Made by a program: the position numbers and the translations under genes. Of a stretch of 64,000 nt of DNA, positions 45,340 to 58,488 are shown one piece after another (position 1 is the stretch's first letter; every line of letters starts with the position of its first letter). Source of the stretch: Labia minor (lineage: Eukaryota > Arthropoda > Insecta > Dermaptera > Spongiphoridae); contig OY720349.1 of assembly GCA_963082975.1 (NCBI GenBank), positions 62,184,501 through 62,248,500 of the forward strand. Reading direction: 5' to 3'. Under the pieces are notes generated by a model. It was given only the letters and a program-made list of their open reading frames with translations, did not search any database and was not told the origin of the DNA.

Positions 45340-46574
45340 CTCGATAAAGAAAAAAATAATTAAGATTAGATATTTATATTATATACAGGAAATACAAAAA
45401 TAAGATATAAATAAATAAATAAATAATATTAATAGGATTAAAAAAGTGTATAGATTTTTAAAAATATTATCTTATCTCTGTAATATTAAAATACTAAAAT
45501 TATTTTACATCCTATATAGAACGATGATTATAATAAGTTAGTTATAATACGCATTTAATAGACATATAATAAAAATATCTTAGAAAACATCAGAAAACTA
45601 ATTATGATTATATTATTAATTTCACGAAGATTTTATTCTGTTTCATTGATATATACGAGTAGGTAATAGAAATATTATTCATTTTTCAAAAGTGTTATAA
45701 TAATATGAAATTGACAAAACAAGATTCATATGAGATTGGAAAGGAACGGTGAGAGCGATAATGAGATTAGAAAGAATATATAGAATATTTAAAATTATAT
45801 ATTCCTATATGAATATAAGCAATTTATATTTTTTGGATTTATAATTATATTATATGAATTTTGAAAATAATCAGCACATCTTCCTATTTTTTAAATAAAT
45901 AAGTTTTAATAGGATTAATATATATATATATATATTGAAATTTAAAAAATATTTCAATAAATATATTTAAAGAAAAATAAAATTTTGTATATGATTTTTT
46001 AATTTTTAAATAATTTTAATTTAACTTTTAATAAAATTGAATTAATGAGATCTGATAGAATATTTAAGATTAATTCTTTTCAAAGATTTGAATGAAAAAT
46101 TTATAAATTTATTTGGGTATATGAATAAAAGATTATAAAAATGCACTATATAAAATTTAATTTTTATTGAAATATTTTTTTTTTTAAAGTTCACTAATCT
46201 TCCTTTTAATTAATAAAAATAAATAATAAAATTACAATTAATTCTTGATTAGCGACTGATTAAGGGATGATTTCAGTGGAGAGGCCCCTCCGGGTCCTAC
46301 ACTCGGCAGGGAAGGGGAACTAAATGCGTTCGAGTCAGCCGGCCTGCAAGAGGAGGTCAGTTCAGGCGGCGGAGGGGCATGGAGAGGGGCGAGCGGGGAG
46401 TGCAGAGGTGAGCGCTCTACTGCAAATTATTTCAAATAAAATACATATTAAAATAAAATAAAATAAACAAATATTAATTTTTAAAATTAGTGGTGTTTTA
46501 GAATACATCTTAAATCGAATCAATAAGTTTAATTCTATTAATTCTATTAAATCAATATTTTTTTTTAAGTTGGG
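45340..46574. other. AT-rich, with a sharp GC-rich island at 46262-46432
   Basis: The island holds CCCCTCCGGGTCC, GGCGGCGGAGGGGC and GGGGCGAGCGGGG words in DNA that is otherwise very AT-rich. On the plus strand an ATGG at about 46379 opens a short frame that reaches AGAG|GTGAGC, a strong donor, so a first exon is conceivable. No product was recognised. Confidence 0.3.
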
Positions 46575-47000
46575 GCGTGAGATTTGCCGTGTTAAAAAAT
46601 TAATTCTGGTACTTTCAGCAATTCAATCAAACTGAAATTCTATATATAGCAGTTTTATATAATTATTAATCATGTGAAGAATTATCAAACCTATATCTTT
46701 AATTTTACGATCACTTTAGAAGAAAAAAAATCAAAACGTTGTAAGTAATGACTCTTCCGGTTGAGGTACATTTCTCAAAAGTTGATAGAAAACTATGAAT
46801 TTTAAATAATGCCCATGTACCAAATTTCATTCTAGCTCAAACCGTTTTTGCGTAATCTTAGTTACATACACACATACACAGTCATTTTTCTAAACATTAG
46901 TGAAAATGATTCAGGAACCTTCAAAACGTATAAAAACATCAAAATCTCAACATCAAAAATTTTCGTGATCGCAAATCTATCTCTGGCGAGATAGTAAAAA
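46575..47000 (-). mobile_element. HLE-A copy, 3' part missing
   Basis: Begins inside at GGGGCGTGAGATTTGC and runs to the 5' terminal hairpin (ATCTCTGGCGAGATAGT). Confidence 0.85.
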
Positions 47001-48392
47001 TACTCTTTGTGATCAGACCATATTATGGAAGTTGATACAAATATGGATCGCGGTCAAACAATTCTCCGAACAATTCATTGTTACGAATCAATGCATGAAG
47101 AAAAGAAGTCCAAAAAGAAAAACGTATAGACCTCTATTTTACTATTTTTTGAGAAGAAAATGTAAATTTTAAAACTTATATGTACATATTGTTTATAATT
47201 ATATAGGTTTATGTTTAATAATTACTGCGTTTGACATTATATTGAGTAAAATTTGTGTATTTTTGGAACCAATTATCGGGTTTTGCATGTAAATACAGTG
47301 CCTCGAAAAATCCTGTTTCGTATAATCCGTATTTTGAGACGACTTAAACGAACTAAACCCGCCGATTTAGTGAAAAAAACTTTATGAGTCTTGCTCCCCC
47401 TCCAGTGATAAATGGAAATTTATTAAATAATTAGTTATGACCACTACTGCGGTGTCAAACTCACACAAAGTTTAATTATCGGGCATTGTTCGAATAATAT
47501 TGTAAAACGGTCTTATGACTGGTACAATTTTCTTGTAAATCAATAAAAAAATTAATATTTCTTTAAAGGATTAACTGGACTCTCAACGGAGTATTCCTGT
47601 ATATTATATTCCAATTTCATTTTTATTCCGGTGGGTTTTTATTGCAATTCGTTTTTCTAAAAATAAATTTTTCATTATTCTTAATTCACCCATCTGATTG
47701 CGAGATAAATCATCATATGTTTTCTTTAAAAAAGATACATATATTCATTAATCATAATTTTTATTATTTATAAAGATAGGGATAAGATTAAGGCCAGTAA
47801 TAACTAATATAACCAATTAGTTATTTTAATATTACAAAAACGTCATAATTATATATATATATATATATGTTCAGGTGAGTGATTATTTTGGTAAATTTAA
47901 AAATTAAAGACCTAAATAAATATTAATATATATATATAGAATGAAATAAATAAATAAATCGTTCTTTTGGAATGTCTATTTTACATGAAAGGTTACGGTT
48001 TTTATTTAATGAAAGATATATTTTCAAATAAATAGAAAATTCCGAAACAATGCCTGGTTGATTTATAAGAATAAAACATGCGGCTCATTTAATATAATTT
48101 CCTGAGAATAAATGAGCGAAGTGAGCAAAGTGGTGAAAAAAAAACACGAACCGGGTGTTGTAAATATGATTAGAGAAACAAAACTAAACTAAAACACGAA
48201 CCCACCTCTTACTATTACAATTTATAGATAAAGATAGAGAAATTGATATACCTATAGTATATACCTAATCAATATTAAATATATTATTTAAGAATAATAA
48301 ATAATTTTCTGCAATGATCAATTGCATAATTTCAATTAAAAATCTCTATTTTAAATTTAGTGGATTACTTTGACAATTTGATGATTTTTTCA
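47001..48392. other. Unassigned
   Basis: Contains a TA repeat at about 47846-47868. No gene recognised. Confidence 0.45.
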
Positions 48393-48916
48393 TTTTTACC
48401 GACCGACGATAGTAAGGGAAGTATTGTTTTCACATCAAATTTCACATGTGGAGATTTTTACATATCTCCACGAATCATGCATTTTCTTAACAGAAAAAAG
48501 TATTTTTAGCATGATGTCTGTCCGTCCGTCCGTCTGTCCGTCCGTATAGATGTGTACATCCTGAACGGCTCAACCGATTTTGATGAAATTTGGTATATTT
48601 ACTTAATGCATCAGTGGGATGAATTGATCAACTTTTGGTGCAATTCCGGAAACCGGAAGTGGTAGTATTAGCGATCGACGATAAGAAAAATCATCTTTAT
48701 TAGTTTTTTCTTAATTTAAAATTATATGACGTCACAGTCTGGTCTTACATATATATTAAAAATCAAATAAAATTAAAAATATTTATGTTATATGCCTATC
48801 TGTTTTTTATTACATTAATAGATATATTAAAATTATTTGAAATTGTTTCTGTAGCTGGAAATTAATTTACTTCAAACCGTCGGTCGGTTCGGACCTGGCC
48901 ACATTGTCAACTTATT
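48393..48916 (+). mobile_element. HLE-B copy 8
   Basis: Both ends present. A deletion at about 48684 removes one of the two duplicated outer units. The 3' hairpin is damaged (GGCCACATTGTC). One TGACGTCA at about 48729-48736. Confidence 0.88.
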
Positions 48917-49908
48917 ATTTTCCTATTGATATAATATTTTTGTAAAAATATATTTTTCTTTATAAAAGCTATTTACCCACATTACTTCATTTTAATTTTT
49001 AGTGATAGATAATAATAATCATTTAAAGGATATTTTTTCCTGTTTTGTCTTAAATTTAAAGGATAAGAATTCAAGGTGATAAATAATCGAATAATAAAAA
49101 AAAAACAAACTAAAAATAATTTTTGTTTAGTAAAAAAAAATATTTCCTTTAGCTTAAAAATAAGTTTTAAGATTTAGAAAATATAATAATTGCAATTATT
49201 TTTTCTAAATTCTAAATTTTTCATAAATTAGTTTTAATTTGTGTTTGATTTTTACATTCAAATTTTTATTATTTAGAAGACTGTTATTTTTAAAAGTTAC
49301 TAATTATAAACTATTTGCTGTTCTTACAAAGAATCTGTTTGGAGTGTGGGGGGGGGGGAATATTCAATTTAATAGATTTATTTTAATAGATCAATCCATT
49401 AATCAACTGAACGTAGATCATCCTTTTGTTTCTATCTGATGACGTCATAAACTGTGACGCCAACAAATAGCCCACCTGTTGCCATTGGCATTGACCCTAA
49501 GCGCGGAAGTGGACTATTTAATTCACAAAGACAAATTGAAAGGGACAATCTCTTGGGTGATTATTAATAAGAAACAAATTATTTGCACAGAAATCATTGT
49601 GAATCTCTCATTTATTTTATTGGTAATATCAAAAGAAAAGTTGATATAAATTATAAATATCGTTATCTCATAATTCTTATAATTAGTAAGAACATTTTTT
49701 TAAAATAAATATCTTTCTAGGCCATCATTTATTTTTAGTATTACTTTTTCATATCGTTATTCTTATTTATGGTACATGAGAGAGTAAAGAATTATAGAGC
49801 ACGCAAAAATTATTAAATATTAATTTTGATATATTAAAAATCTATTATTTTTTAATCTTTACAAATATTAGACACATCTTTACATATAATGAGCTATTAG
49901 GAAAAAAT
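48917..49908. other. Unassigned; poly-G run
   Basis: Eleven G at 49348-49358, and a TGACGTCA at about 49439 outside any HLE-B copy. Otherwise AT-rich. Confidence 0.45.
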
Positions 49909-50028
49909 CTGGAGTGTCTCCACTCGACTATCTCGCAAATTTGAATTGGATTAATTAACATATTATATATTATATTTAAATTAAATTAATTAATTAAATT
50001 ATAAATTAAAATAAATATTAAATAATAT
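49909..50028 (-). mobile_element. HLE-A copy split by nested insertions, 3' part
   Basis: CTGGAGTGTCTCCACTCGAC up to AATAATAT, where the sequence switches. The partner piece is at 51358. Confidence 0.8.
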
Positions 50029-51357
50029 ATGTAGTTATGATATCGGCTTCAATTATGATATCAGAAAGAACCGATCTACGCCCTTTATGATAACTGGCTA
50101 TGCCAATTATGTCTTACCTTACCCGCTGGGATGGTGGGTAATTAAAAGGTAGAATAAAAGGCAATTTTTGATCAAAGAAAGAAAAATATATTTATTTGTG
50201 AACTAAATTCATGTTACAATCATTAAATGGCGGAAAGTGAAAAATTAGTATCGAGGAATCACTAACGTCTATCTGTCTGCATCTCTCTACTGACTATAAC
50301 TCTACCTGTCTGTCCGTCTCAACGACAGCTTAATTATATTAATTTAAGTTAGGGTTAGGTGATGGAGAGTGGTTAGTTTCAAGGGTGTGAAATACAAGTG
50401 AGGAAAATTACTTACTGGGACTAAAAATTAATAATGCTAAGACAAAGTATTTAGTAACAGAGAGGAATAGTATTACACACAAAATCTTAATATACAAGAT
50501 ATAGATTTTGAAAATGTAGAAAAATTTAAATACTTAGGTTCTGTAATAACGAAAGATAATAATATTCGAGAAGAGTTTAAAGCGAGGTTTACAATCGGGA
50601 AACGCCTGATATCATGCAATAAAGGGGCTTATCGCATCAAATTATTATCAAAGGGGATAAAAGTTAAAATATATAAAACAATTATTTTACCGGTTGTATT
50701 TATTATTTGGATGTGAGGCATGGTCTATGACCTTAGGTGACGAGAGTAGATTTAGAGTATTTGAGAATAGGATTCTGCGAAGCATTTATGGGCCAAAGAA
50801 AGATGAGGTCACCGGGGAATGGCGAAGATTGCATAACGTGGAATTATATGACCTCTATGCATCTCCAGATATAATTAGAAATATACGGTGGGCAGGACAC
50901 GTGGCTAGAATGGGAGAAGATAGAATGGCAAAAAATATATTGGTAGGGAAACCGAGTGGGAAACGTCAACTTAGAAGATGGTGGGTGGATAATGTGGGAA
51001 AGGATGTGAGAGAGATGGGAGAGGATAGAGACTGGAAGGTTGTGGCTCAGAATAGCAATACTTGGAGGGGTGTGGTTGCTGCGGCCAAGAACTTTCGAGT
51101 TACGTAGTGGCACAGAGATAGATAGATAGATATTAATAAAAAATAATCTTAATTCGTATATAAATTATAATTTATTTAGAATTCTTACCAAGAGGTCAGG
51201 TATGGCAATTAAAACACGCCCAAGTTTGTGAAATCGAATTTTAATTCTAAAGGTTGTTTAAAAGATAAGTTATGCCAATTTCTATTACAATTATTCTAAT
51301 TGTTAAGCACATACGAGATAAAATGTGAATGTATGCTTGCAGACATATAACTATATT
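50029..51357 (+). mobile_element. hAT-like family relative, interrupted by a LINE
   Basis: Shares with the element at 36678-37861 the stretches GGTGATGGAGAG..GGTTAGTTTC (near 50355) and GTCAGGTATGGCAATTAAAA (near 51195), then GTGAAATCGAATTTTAA and the end CAGACATATAACTATAT. The TAGAGGG termini are absent here, so either it is a separate inner element or its ends are lost. Split by the LINE at 50387-51131. Confidence 0.55.
50387..51131 (+). pseudogene. LINE reverse transcriptase C-terminus
   Basis: A 5'-truncated copy. Upstream pieces (LKINNAKTKYLVTERNS) are followed by an open frame at about 50694-51107 with CEAWSMTLGDESRFRVFENR, SIYGPKKDEVTGEWRRLHN, RWAGHVARMGEDRMAKNI, GKPSGKR and VDNVGKDVREMGEDRDWKVV, ending AAAKNFRVT. 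The tail is GGCACAGAGATAGATAGATAGA. The catalytic YADD part is not included. This is the best-preserved copy of the LINE type also seen at 8.6, 25.5, 32.5, 35.3 and 55.3 kb. The clade is not settled by sight. A segment between YASPDIIR and RWAGH is shorter than in the 55-kb copy (KSRKL missing). Confidence 0.87.
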
Positions 51358-51420
51358 TATAAAACCAGCACGTCTTTGACTCTTTGTTGATGATACCACG
51401 TCACGTGCTGGCGCGTGATT
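51358..51420 (-). mobile_element. HLE-A copy split by nested insertions, 5' remainder
   Basis: AAAACCAGCACGTCTTTGAC through CACGTGCTGGCGCGTGATT, then truncated. Confidence 0.78.
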
Positions 51421-52320
51421 GATGAGAGAAAGAGAGAGTCAATTCAGAGAGAGAGAGAGTGTCAATACGAAATAGGCAGAAGAAGGTGAAGAAGAAAGGA
51501 AGCAACAAAGTTTCGTGTAAGATTGTAGAAGTTTTAGATCAAGAAAAATCGTATATAATCTATTATTTACTTTAAAGAAAAAAATAAATTTAAAATGTAT
51601 ATTGCAATGTTCCAGAAAAATAGAAATAAAAAAAAAATATGAAAAATAAATTAATAAATATTTTTATTTATGAAATAAGGTATTCATCAAATTATAAAAC
51701 ATATATAATACAATATGGTAAATATATTTTTTCAAAAATTTAATTCTTATTTTAGGAACGCATTAAATGACACGAATAATCAAGACTACTTATTTGACTT
51801 GATTTCTGATAGAAAGTAATATTTTCTCAATTTTTTTACTTGACCTAAAAGAAAAACATTCATCTGAATATCACCTTTATTACTATTCAAGCAATGCATG
51901 TTATAATTATAAAACAATCAAATCTCTATTTTCACGCACTGCTTTTATTTGAATAATTCGCACACCTGGCCTTAAGTGGCCTTTAAAAGAAAATGTTAGA
52001 ATGAATAGTGAGGAAAAGAATCAAAAAAATTGCTCCATAATGTATTAACTCGAAACAAAAGTTGGTCACGCGCAAGCTTTTGAAATGAGATTCATTTCTA
52101 ACACATATATAATGTTGATATTTTTCTTAAGACAAATTGACGTGCACAAAATAACAAAAAATAATAATATAATGACTGGGAATGAACGTCAAAGGGGATG
52201 AAATTTTCAGTTAAAAACGAGTCATAAACTATATATTATCACAAGCCAATCAATTGGGGGGAGATTACTAATTATTCTTTTTAAATTATTTTTACAGATA
52301 TGGTCAATAAATTTTATTTA
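51421..52320. other. Unassigned; GA-rich patch at the start
   Basis: Interrupted GA repeats at about 51423-51470. Otherwise AT-rich, nothing recognised. Confidence 0.45.
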
Positions 52321-52895
52321 AATAAGTTGACCTGTGGCCAGGTCCGAACCGACCGACGGTTTGAAGTAAATTAATTAGCAGCTACAGAAACAAGTTCAAA
52401 TAATTTTAATATATCTATTAATGTAATAAAAAACAGATATGGATACATAAATAATAAATATAATGGCTGGATGACGTCATATAATTTTAAATCAAGAAAA
52501 AACTAATAAATTTGATTTTTCTCGAGGATAAAACCAATACAAAGTGCATGATTCGTGGTGATATGTAAAAAATCTCCTCATGTTAGTTTGGTGTGAAAAT
52601 AACCCTTCCCTTCCTATCGTCGATCGCTAATATTACCACTTCCGGTTTCCGGATTTGCACAAAAAGTTGATCAATTCATGATACTGATGCATTAACTAAA
52701 TATACCAAATTTCATCAAAATCGGTTGAGCCGTTCAGGCTGTACACATTTATACGTACGGACGGACAGACATCATGCTAAAAATACTTTTTTCTGTTAAG
52801 AAAATGCATGATTCGTGGAGATATGTAAAAATCTCCACATGTGAAATTTGGTGTGAAAACAATACCTCCCTTACTATCGGTCGGTCGGTAAAAAA
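52321..52895 (-). mobile_element. HLE-B copy 9
   Basis: Both ends present. A deletion near 52462 removes the first TGACGTCA and leaves one. The 5' repeat has an extra GGTC (ATCGGTCGGTCGGT). Confidence 0.9.
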
Positions 52896-53072
52896 CAAAA
52901 TATTATTTATAATTTAATTAGATATGTAGTAAAAAATAATAATCAAAGAATTACTTTTTTGAAATATTTGTGTAAATATTTTTTTTATTTTTGCAATAAA
53001 AAAAAGTTAATGTTCCTTTGTGGAAAAATTTATTAAATGATTTTCTTCTTAGGTTATATTAAAGAAAAAATT

Positions 53073-53655
53073 AGCTGGAGTGTCTCCACTCGACTATCTC
53101 GCAATTTGAATTTGATTAAATAACATAATATATTATATTTAAATTAAATTTAATTAATTATATATTATAAATAATAAATATTAAACCAGCGCATGTTTGG
53201 CTTTTTGTTGATGACACCACATCACGTGTTTTGCAGTGTTAAAAAATTAATTCTGGTAATTTCAGCGAGCCAATCAAGCTGAAATTCTATATATAGCAGG
53301 TTTATACAATTATTAATCATGTGAAAAATGATGAAACATATATCTTTATTTTTACGGTCACTTTAGAGGAAAAAAAATCAAAACGTTGTAAGTAATGACC
53401 TTCTTCCGGTTGAGCTACATTTCTCAAAAGTTGATAGAAAACTACGAATTTTGAATAATGCTCATGTACCAAATTTCATCATTCTAGCTCAAACCGTTTT
53501 TGCGTAATCTTGGTTACATACACACACACACATACACACACACACACAGACATTTTTCTCAACCTTAGTGAAAATGATTCAGGAACTTTTAAAAACATCA
53601 AAATCTCAACATCGAAAATTTTCGTGATCGCAATACTATCTCTTACGAGATAGTA
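53073..53655 (-). mobile_element. HLE-A copy
   Basis: Both ends are present, but about 15 bp around GGCGCGTGAG are deleted next to CACGTG (about 53224). The CA tract is at 53520-53549. Confidence 0.9.
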
Positions 53656-55139
53656 ATAAAGGGAATTTTGCCATTGTATTTGATTTTGAATGATTTTTTT
53701 AAGATGTCAATTAATTGAGCGATTGTCATCATGTGAGGCGGCCTAAGGAGAGAATAATCAAGAGAAAATATTATTATTTTATCTGTGACAAAGCACACCT
53801 ATACATAGAAAAACTCTTGTTTAGGGAGTTAGTTAAAAATAATATAAAAACAGAATCCAAAATACTCACTATAGATTATTGTTGTATAAATTTTATTGAA
53901 AATAATGATTGAAAACTGGGTTGAGAAACGCTTAATTAATTGAAATTTCTTTGGATTAGCATTGTCGTGTTAGTTGGCCCACCGATAAAATTCTTTCACA
54001 TTTTATTTAAATGGCATCTGTTAAAATACTATCTACATTCATTTATATTTTTATTAACGGTTCGAATTCAATTTTTTCATGTATGATATGGTAGAACATA
54101 ATCACAATAAACTTCTAAATGAATTCATTAGTTATTTTCTAAAATTTCAGAAAAACATTATAACCTCCTTGAAAATTATTTAAAATAAATCCTGATTATG
54201 AATATTTTGAATTATTTTTTATTAATTTAATTTTTTTAAAAATCTTAAAATCAAATAATCAGATAATAGAAATTATTCTGTATGGCAATGTGTGTGTTTG
54301 GATGTATAATTACTAAAAGTAGAACATTTTAAATTCAAATTGATATATTAAATGTTTATCTTAATTTCAAAATATATTCAGTACTTGTATAAAAATTATA
54401 TTCATTTATTATATTATAATATTTCATTTATCTAAATTAAATCATTAGCAAAAATATGCATTGTGATTATGCAGATTGCAATTGCAATAACACTCGTAGA
54501 AATGGAATGAAAATAAAAAAAAAATTAAATTTATAATTCATACGCATTTTTTATGATTGTTCAAAATTGAAATATAATGCATATTTTATTTTATTTCTTA
54601 CGTGAAATAAACTAATTAACTTATTATTACAATATCACAGGAGTATACATAAATAAGTAAAACAATTAGAATCTTAGAAGCCTATCGAGGTGGTATTTAA
54701 TGATTATTTCATATACAAGGACTGGTAAGTATATCAAGAATAGAAAAGTTAAATATGCACAACGAATATTAAAAATAAAAATCATAATTATAAAAAGAAA
54801 AATTTTTTATAGTCAAAATTATCGAGGTTTTCATCTTTTTAAAATATTATTAGTATTATTAAAAAAAAATTACCAAAAAAAATATATAATTTAACTTATA
54901 GTTTTTAATTATAGAAATCTTATACATCGAAGTATATCAAACGACTGATGCTTAGATTGTAAGTATATAATAAATAAATGTGTGTGAAATTTTGATGTTA
55001 TAAAAAAATATGTTAATTTAGATAAATTTTCAAAATTTTTGTAATATACAAATAAATTCATCAAAATATTTATTTTTTATTTATTATGTTTAATAAATTC
55101 TCTTTTGTGATTTCATATTAATAAAAAATTTTAATCGAA
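53656..55139. other. AT-rich DNA, nothing recognised
   Basis: The frames near 53715 and 54700 are Lys/Ile-rich chance frames. Confidence 0.5.
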
Positions 55140-55849
55140 GCAGAGAAATTAATAGTGCTAAAATAAAGTATTAAACAACAGAGAGGAATAGTATTATCAC
55201 ACAAAGTCTTAACATACAAAATGTAGAATTCGAAAATGTAGAAAAATTTAAATACTTAGGATCTGTAACCACGAAGGATAATACTATTCGAGGAGAATTT
55301 AAAGCGAGGTTGCAATCGGGAAACGCCTGTTATCATGCAGTAAAGGGCCTTATCGCGTCAAAATTATTATCAATTATTTTGCCGGTTGTATTATATAGGT
55401 GTGAGGCATGGTCTATGCCTTTAGGAGACGAGAGTAGATTTAGAGTATTTGAGAATAGGAGTCTGCGAAGCATTTATGGACCAAAGAAAGATGAAGTCAC
55501 CGGGGAATGGCGGAGACTGCATAACGAGGAATTGATTGTAATTGCACGACCTCTATGCATCTCCAGATATAATTAGAATTATAAAATCGAGAAAGCTGCG
55601 ATGGGCAGGTCACGTGGCGAGAATGGGAGAGGAAAGAATGGCGAAAAATATATTGGTGGGGAGACCAAGTGGGAAACGCCCGCTTGGAAGACCAAGGACG
55701 CGGTGGGTGGATGTAGGAAGAGCGTGAGAGAGATGGGAGAGGGCAGGGATTGGAGGGTTGGGGCTCAGAAAGGGATACTTGGAGAAGTCTGATTGCTGCG
55801 ACCAAGAACTGTGATGTTCCGTAGTGTCACAGAGATAGATAGATAGATA
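55140..55849 (+). pseudogene. LINE reverse transcriptase C-terminus
   Basis: Frame 55310-55576 has SGNACYHAVKGLIASKLLS, CEAWSMPLGDESRFRVFENR and GPKKDEVTGEWRRLHNEE. An extra insertion near 55532 shifts it into YASPDIIRIIKSRKLRWAGH and RPSGKRPLGRPRTRWVD (to about 55720), then a third frame with REMGEGRDWRV. Ends GTCACAGAGATAGATAGATAGA. The 30 bp after the GATA tail match those after the 51.1-kb copy, so the LINE 3' end may extend beyond the GATA repeats. Confidence 0.87.
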
Positions 55850-57399
55850 TTAATAAAAAATAATATTAATTCGTATATAAATTTAAAAAAAAAATATTTG
55901 AATTCGTTTAAATTTTAATTTTTATATAAAAAAATTTGAAGATCAACTTACTTTTAAATTTTAGAAAAATGAAGGTTTTAATAAGTTGATTGAAATAAAA
56001 ATATAAAAAAAAAATCATTATTATAATATTATTTATACTTTTGTATGTTGTTTTTAAAATACAAAATAAATGCGTAAATACTATATTTAAAAAATGAATA
56101 AGAAAAAATTGTCAAAAAATAAAAAATCGTACACTTATCATTACAGTCCATAAGTATATATCTCAGTAGTATCAACTTCATTTCATATATTCAAATGTTT
56201 ATTGATATGAGTAAGTATAATACTAATGTTGAAAGTCTTACGATGTTTTGTTTTAATAATTCACTTTTAAATAGTATTTTGAAATTAAATAGACCTAAAA
56301 AAAATACATATAATAACAAATAAGTGGTAACTAACTACTAGTACTAGTGTATATTCTAATCTATTTTTTTCCCTTAGAAATCATATTATATAATCATATT
56401 CACGATAGGATCGAAGTAAATTAAAAATTTCCATATCATTGACGTTCTGTCTCAATAAACCAACGATTAAATGCAATTATTTAAATTATGCTTTACCCTC
56501 TCCCCCCCCCCGGAGGGAACCACCAAGTAAGTAATACTGTCCAGTACTCACGCGTGTATTTATATACACATGTACATATATTTAAGTATATATATCCATC
56601 CAGACATATACGTTCATGCGTGCAAGTGAGCTTTGCGACCTACAAACACATCACATTAATGCATAATATTTTTGCGCACGTATTTTCTGAATAATTACAC
56701 ACGCTTGGGGGATGATTATACGTCCAGAAAGCAATCAGTCAACGAACCACCATGTCCTAACGTGATTAGTTAATTCACACGAGCAAACCGTTGATTATAT
56801 GTATATGTTTATATCTAATATGATCATTTTATTATTATGATTCAGCTGCTTCTCATCCCCTTTGTACATCCCCTCTCCCTGGCCAATTTAACAAACAACA
56901 CAAAAAATAAAAATTAATTTATATTAATGATTATTTTATTTTTATAGTGGTGGGTTTAAGAAATAAAATATAAAATAAAATTGAGCCCATGAGGGATAAA
57001 ACAACTATTTAAAAATAGGGACATTACAATTTATTATTATTTTATTATAATATATTATTTTTATTTTCAGTAAAGATCACGATCTAAATAACAAAGTCAC
57101 AAATAGAATTTTATTATTAGTATTTATGTTTGCATAATTAAAAGAACATAATTCATATTTATAATAGAGTTTTTATTTTTTTCCAATAATTGTAATGTAA
57201 TATCAGAGTATTTAATAGAAATTAAGAATGAAATTTACATTAAATTATTATAGAAACATTTATACATATGATAATTAATAAAATAATAAAATCTTCAATC
57301 CCTCTTTATGGAAGGAATGAAAAAATATAAATAAGATTAAAGGCAAAAAATAAAAAAAATTAATATTATTTCAAGTATAAAAAGGCATAGAAAAGGATA
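55850..57399. other. Unassigned; C-run and normal-complexity stretch at 56480-56900
   Basis: No gene recognised. The rest is AT-rich. Confidence 0.4.
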
Positions 57400-57873
57400 C
57401 AAGGGCAGGTCAATAAGTCCGTGATTTTTTAAATTTCCCGTCCCTTAAATGAAATGGCAATATTGCTCCTGTCAGCAGGCAACTATCAGCTGACTCTTAT
57501 CGAAATTTAAACCAGCTGGGTCTTTTAGTTTTTGTTTGACATACATTAATAGCAGACTACCTTGTGATTTGAGAATAAAATGGAAAAAAGTGAATTTCCA
57601 TGAAAATCCATAAATTGGGATGCGAATGGCTTCCCCATCCACCCTATTCTAGGGATTTAGGTCCGAGTGACTATTTCTTGTTTCCAAACCTGAAGAAATG
57701 GCTCAGCGGAAAGAGATTGGACTCCAACGATGAAATCATCTCACAAACAAATCTATTATGATGTCTTCGACAAATCTTATTTTTTTGGAAGGAATAAAAA
57801 AATTAATTTAATAAAATTGGAGAAACTTTGGACGAAGTGAATAAAGCTCAAAGGAGACTACGTTGAAAAATAA
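57400..57873 (+). pseudogene. mariner, internally deleted
   Basis: After a TA dinucleotide the 5' end GGTCAATAAGTCCGTGA is a mariner-like terminal repeat. A start codon at 57582 gives MEKSEF, the usual mariner transposase N-terminus, and then the sequence jumps near 57600 to the C-terminal part: LGCEWLPHPPYSRDLGPSDY, FLFPNLKKWLSGKR, and finally KGDYVEK with a stop at 57871-57873. The third catalytic Asp (PSDY) is present. The helix-turn-helix domain and the first two Asp are lost in the deletion, and at least one frame change follows (stop at about 57760). The 3' terminal repeat was not found. It belongs to a different mariner lineage than the 38-kb remnant. Confidence 0.85.
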
Positions 57874-58488
57874 AATAATTTTTTATCTAAAAAAATATAA
57901 ATTTAAATTTATATAAATGTAAAATACGTCGAAAATATTTGTGCAAATTTGGAGTAAATTTATGTTATAATAAAACTATTATCTAGTGAGTCAAACTATT
58001 TTGAATTGAACAATTTTACATCAAAGAATTTGAAATCCGGAAGCTCCTTTTCTCTCCCCTTCGTTCAAACCAATCCAGTGTTACATAGGAGGAGGTGGTA
58101 GTGTTTTTAGAACAATTCTGAGCTTCCGTTTAGGTGACAGCAAATGTCGATGAATCAGTCGCTGCCCCTCCTCCCTTTGGGGTAAATTTATGATTGTTCC
58201 GGGGAATCAACAGAGCTTGATCGATAAGGTCGTTCCAAGAGTCCAATACGCACCCTCAGATCTTTATCTATTGCCTCTACGAACAAATATGTCCCTTTTT
58301 GCTTTGATGTGAATTATGGTCCATAATTAATTCATTCTCTCTAGTGATATCGTTCTCAATTTAAAATATTTTTATAGATGAAGATAATCATGCTATATAT
58401 CCAAAAAAAACACCGGTTTCGTTAATATTTACCCTCTGAATACTCTAGTCCTCTACCTATAATAATTACGAGTATCATTTATTTAAGA
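57874..58488. other. Unassigned; GC-richer at 58030-58330
   Basis: Normal complexity, no recognised product. Confidence 0.4.
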
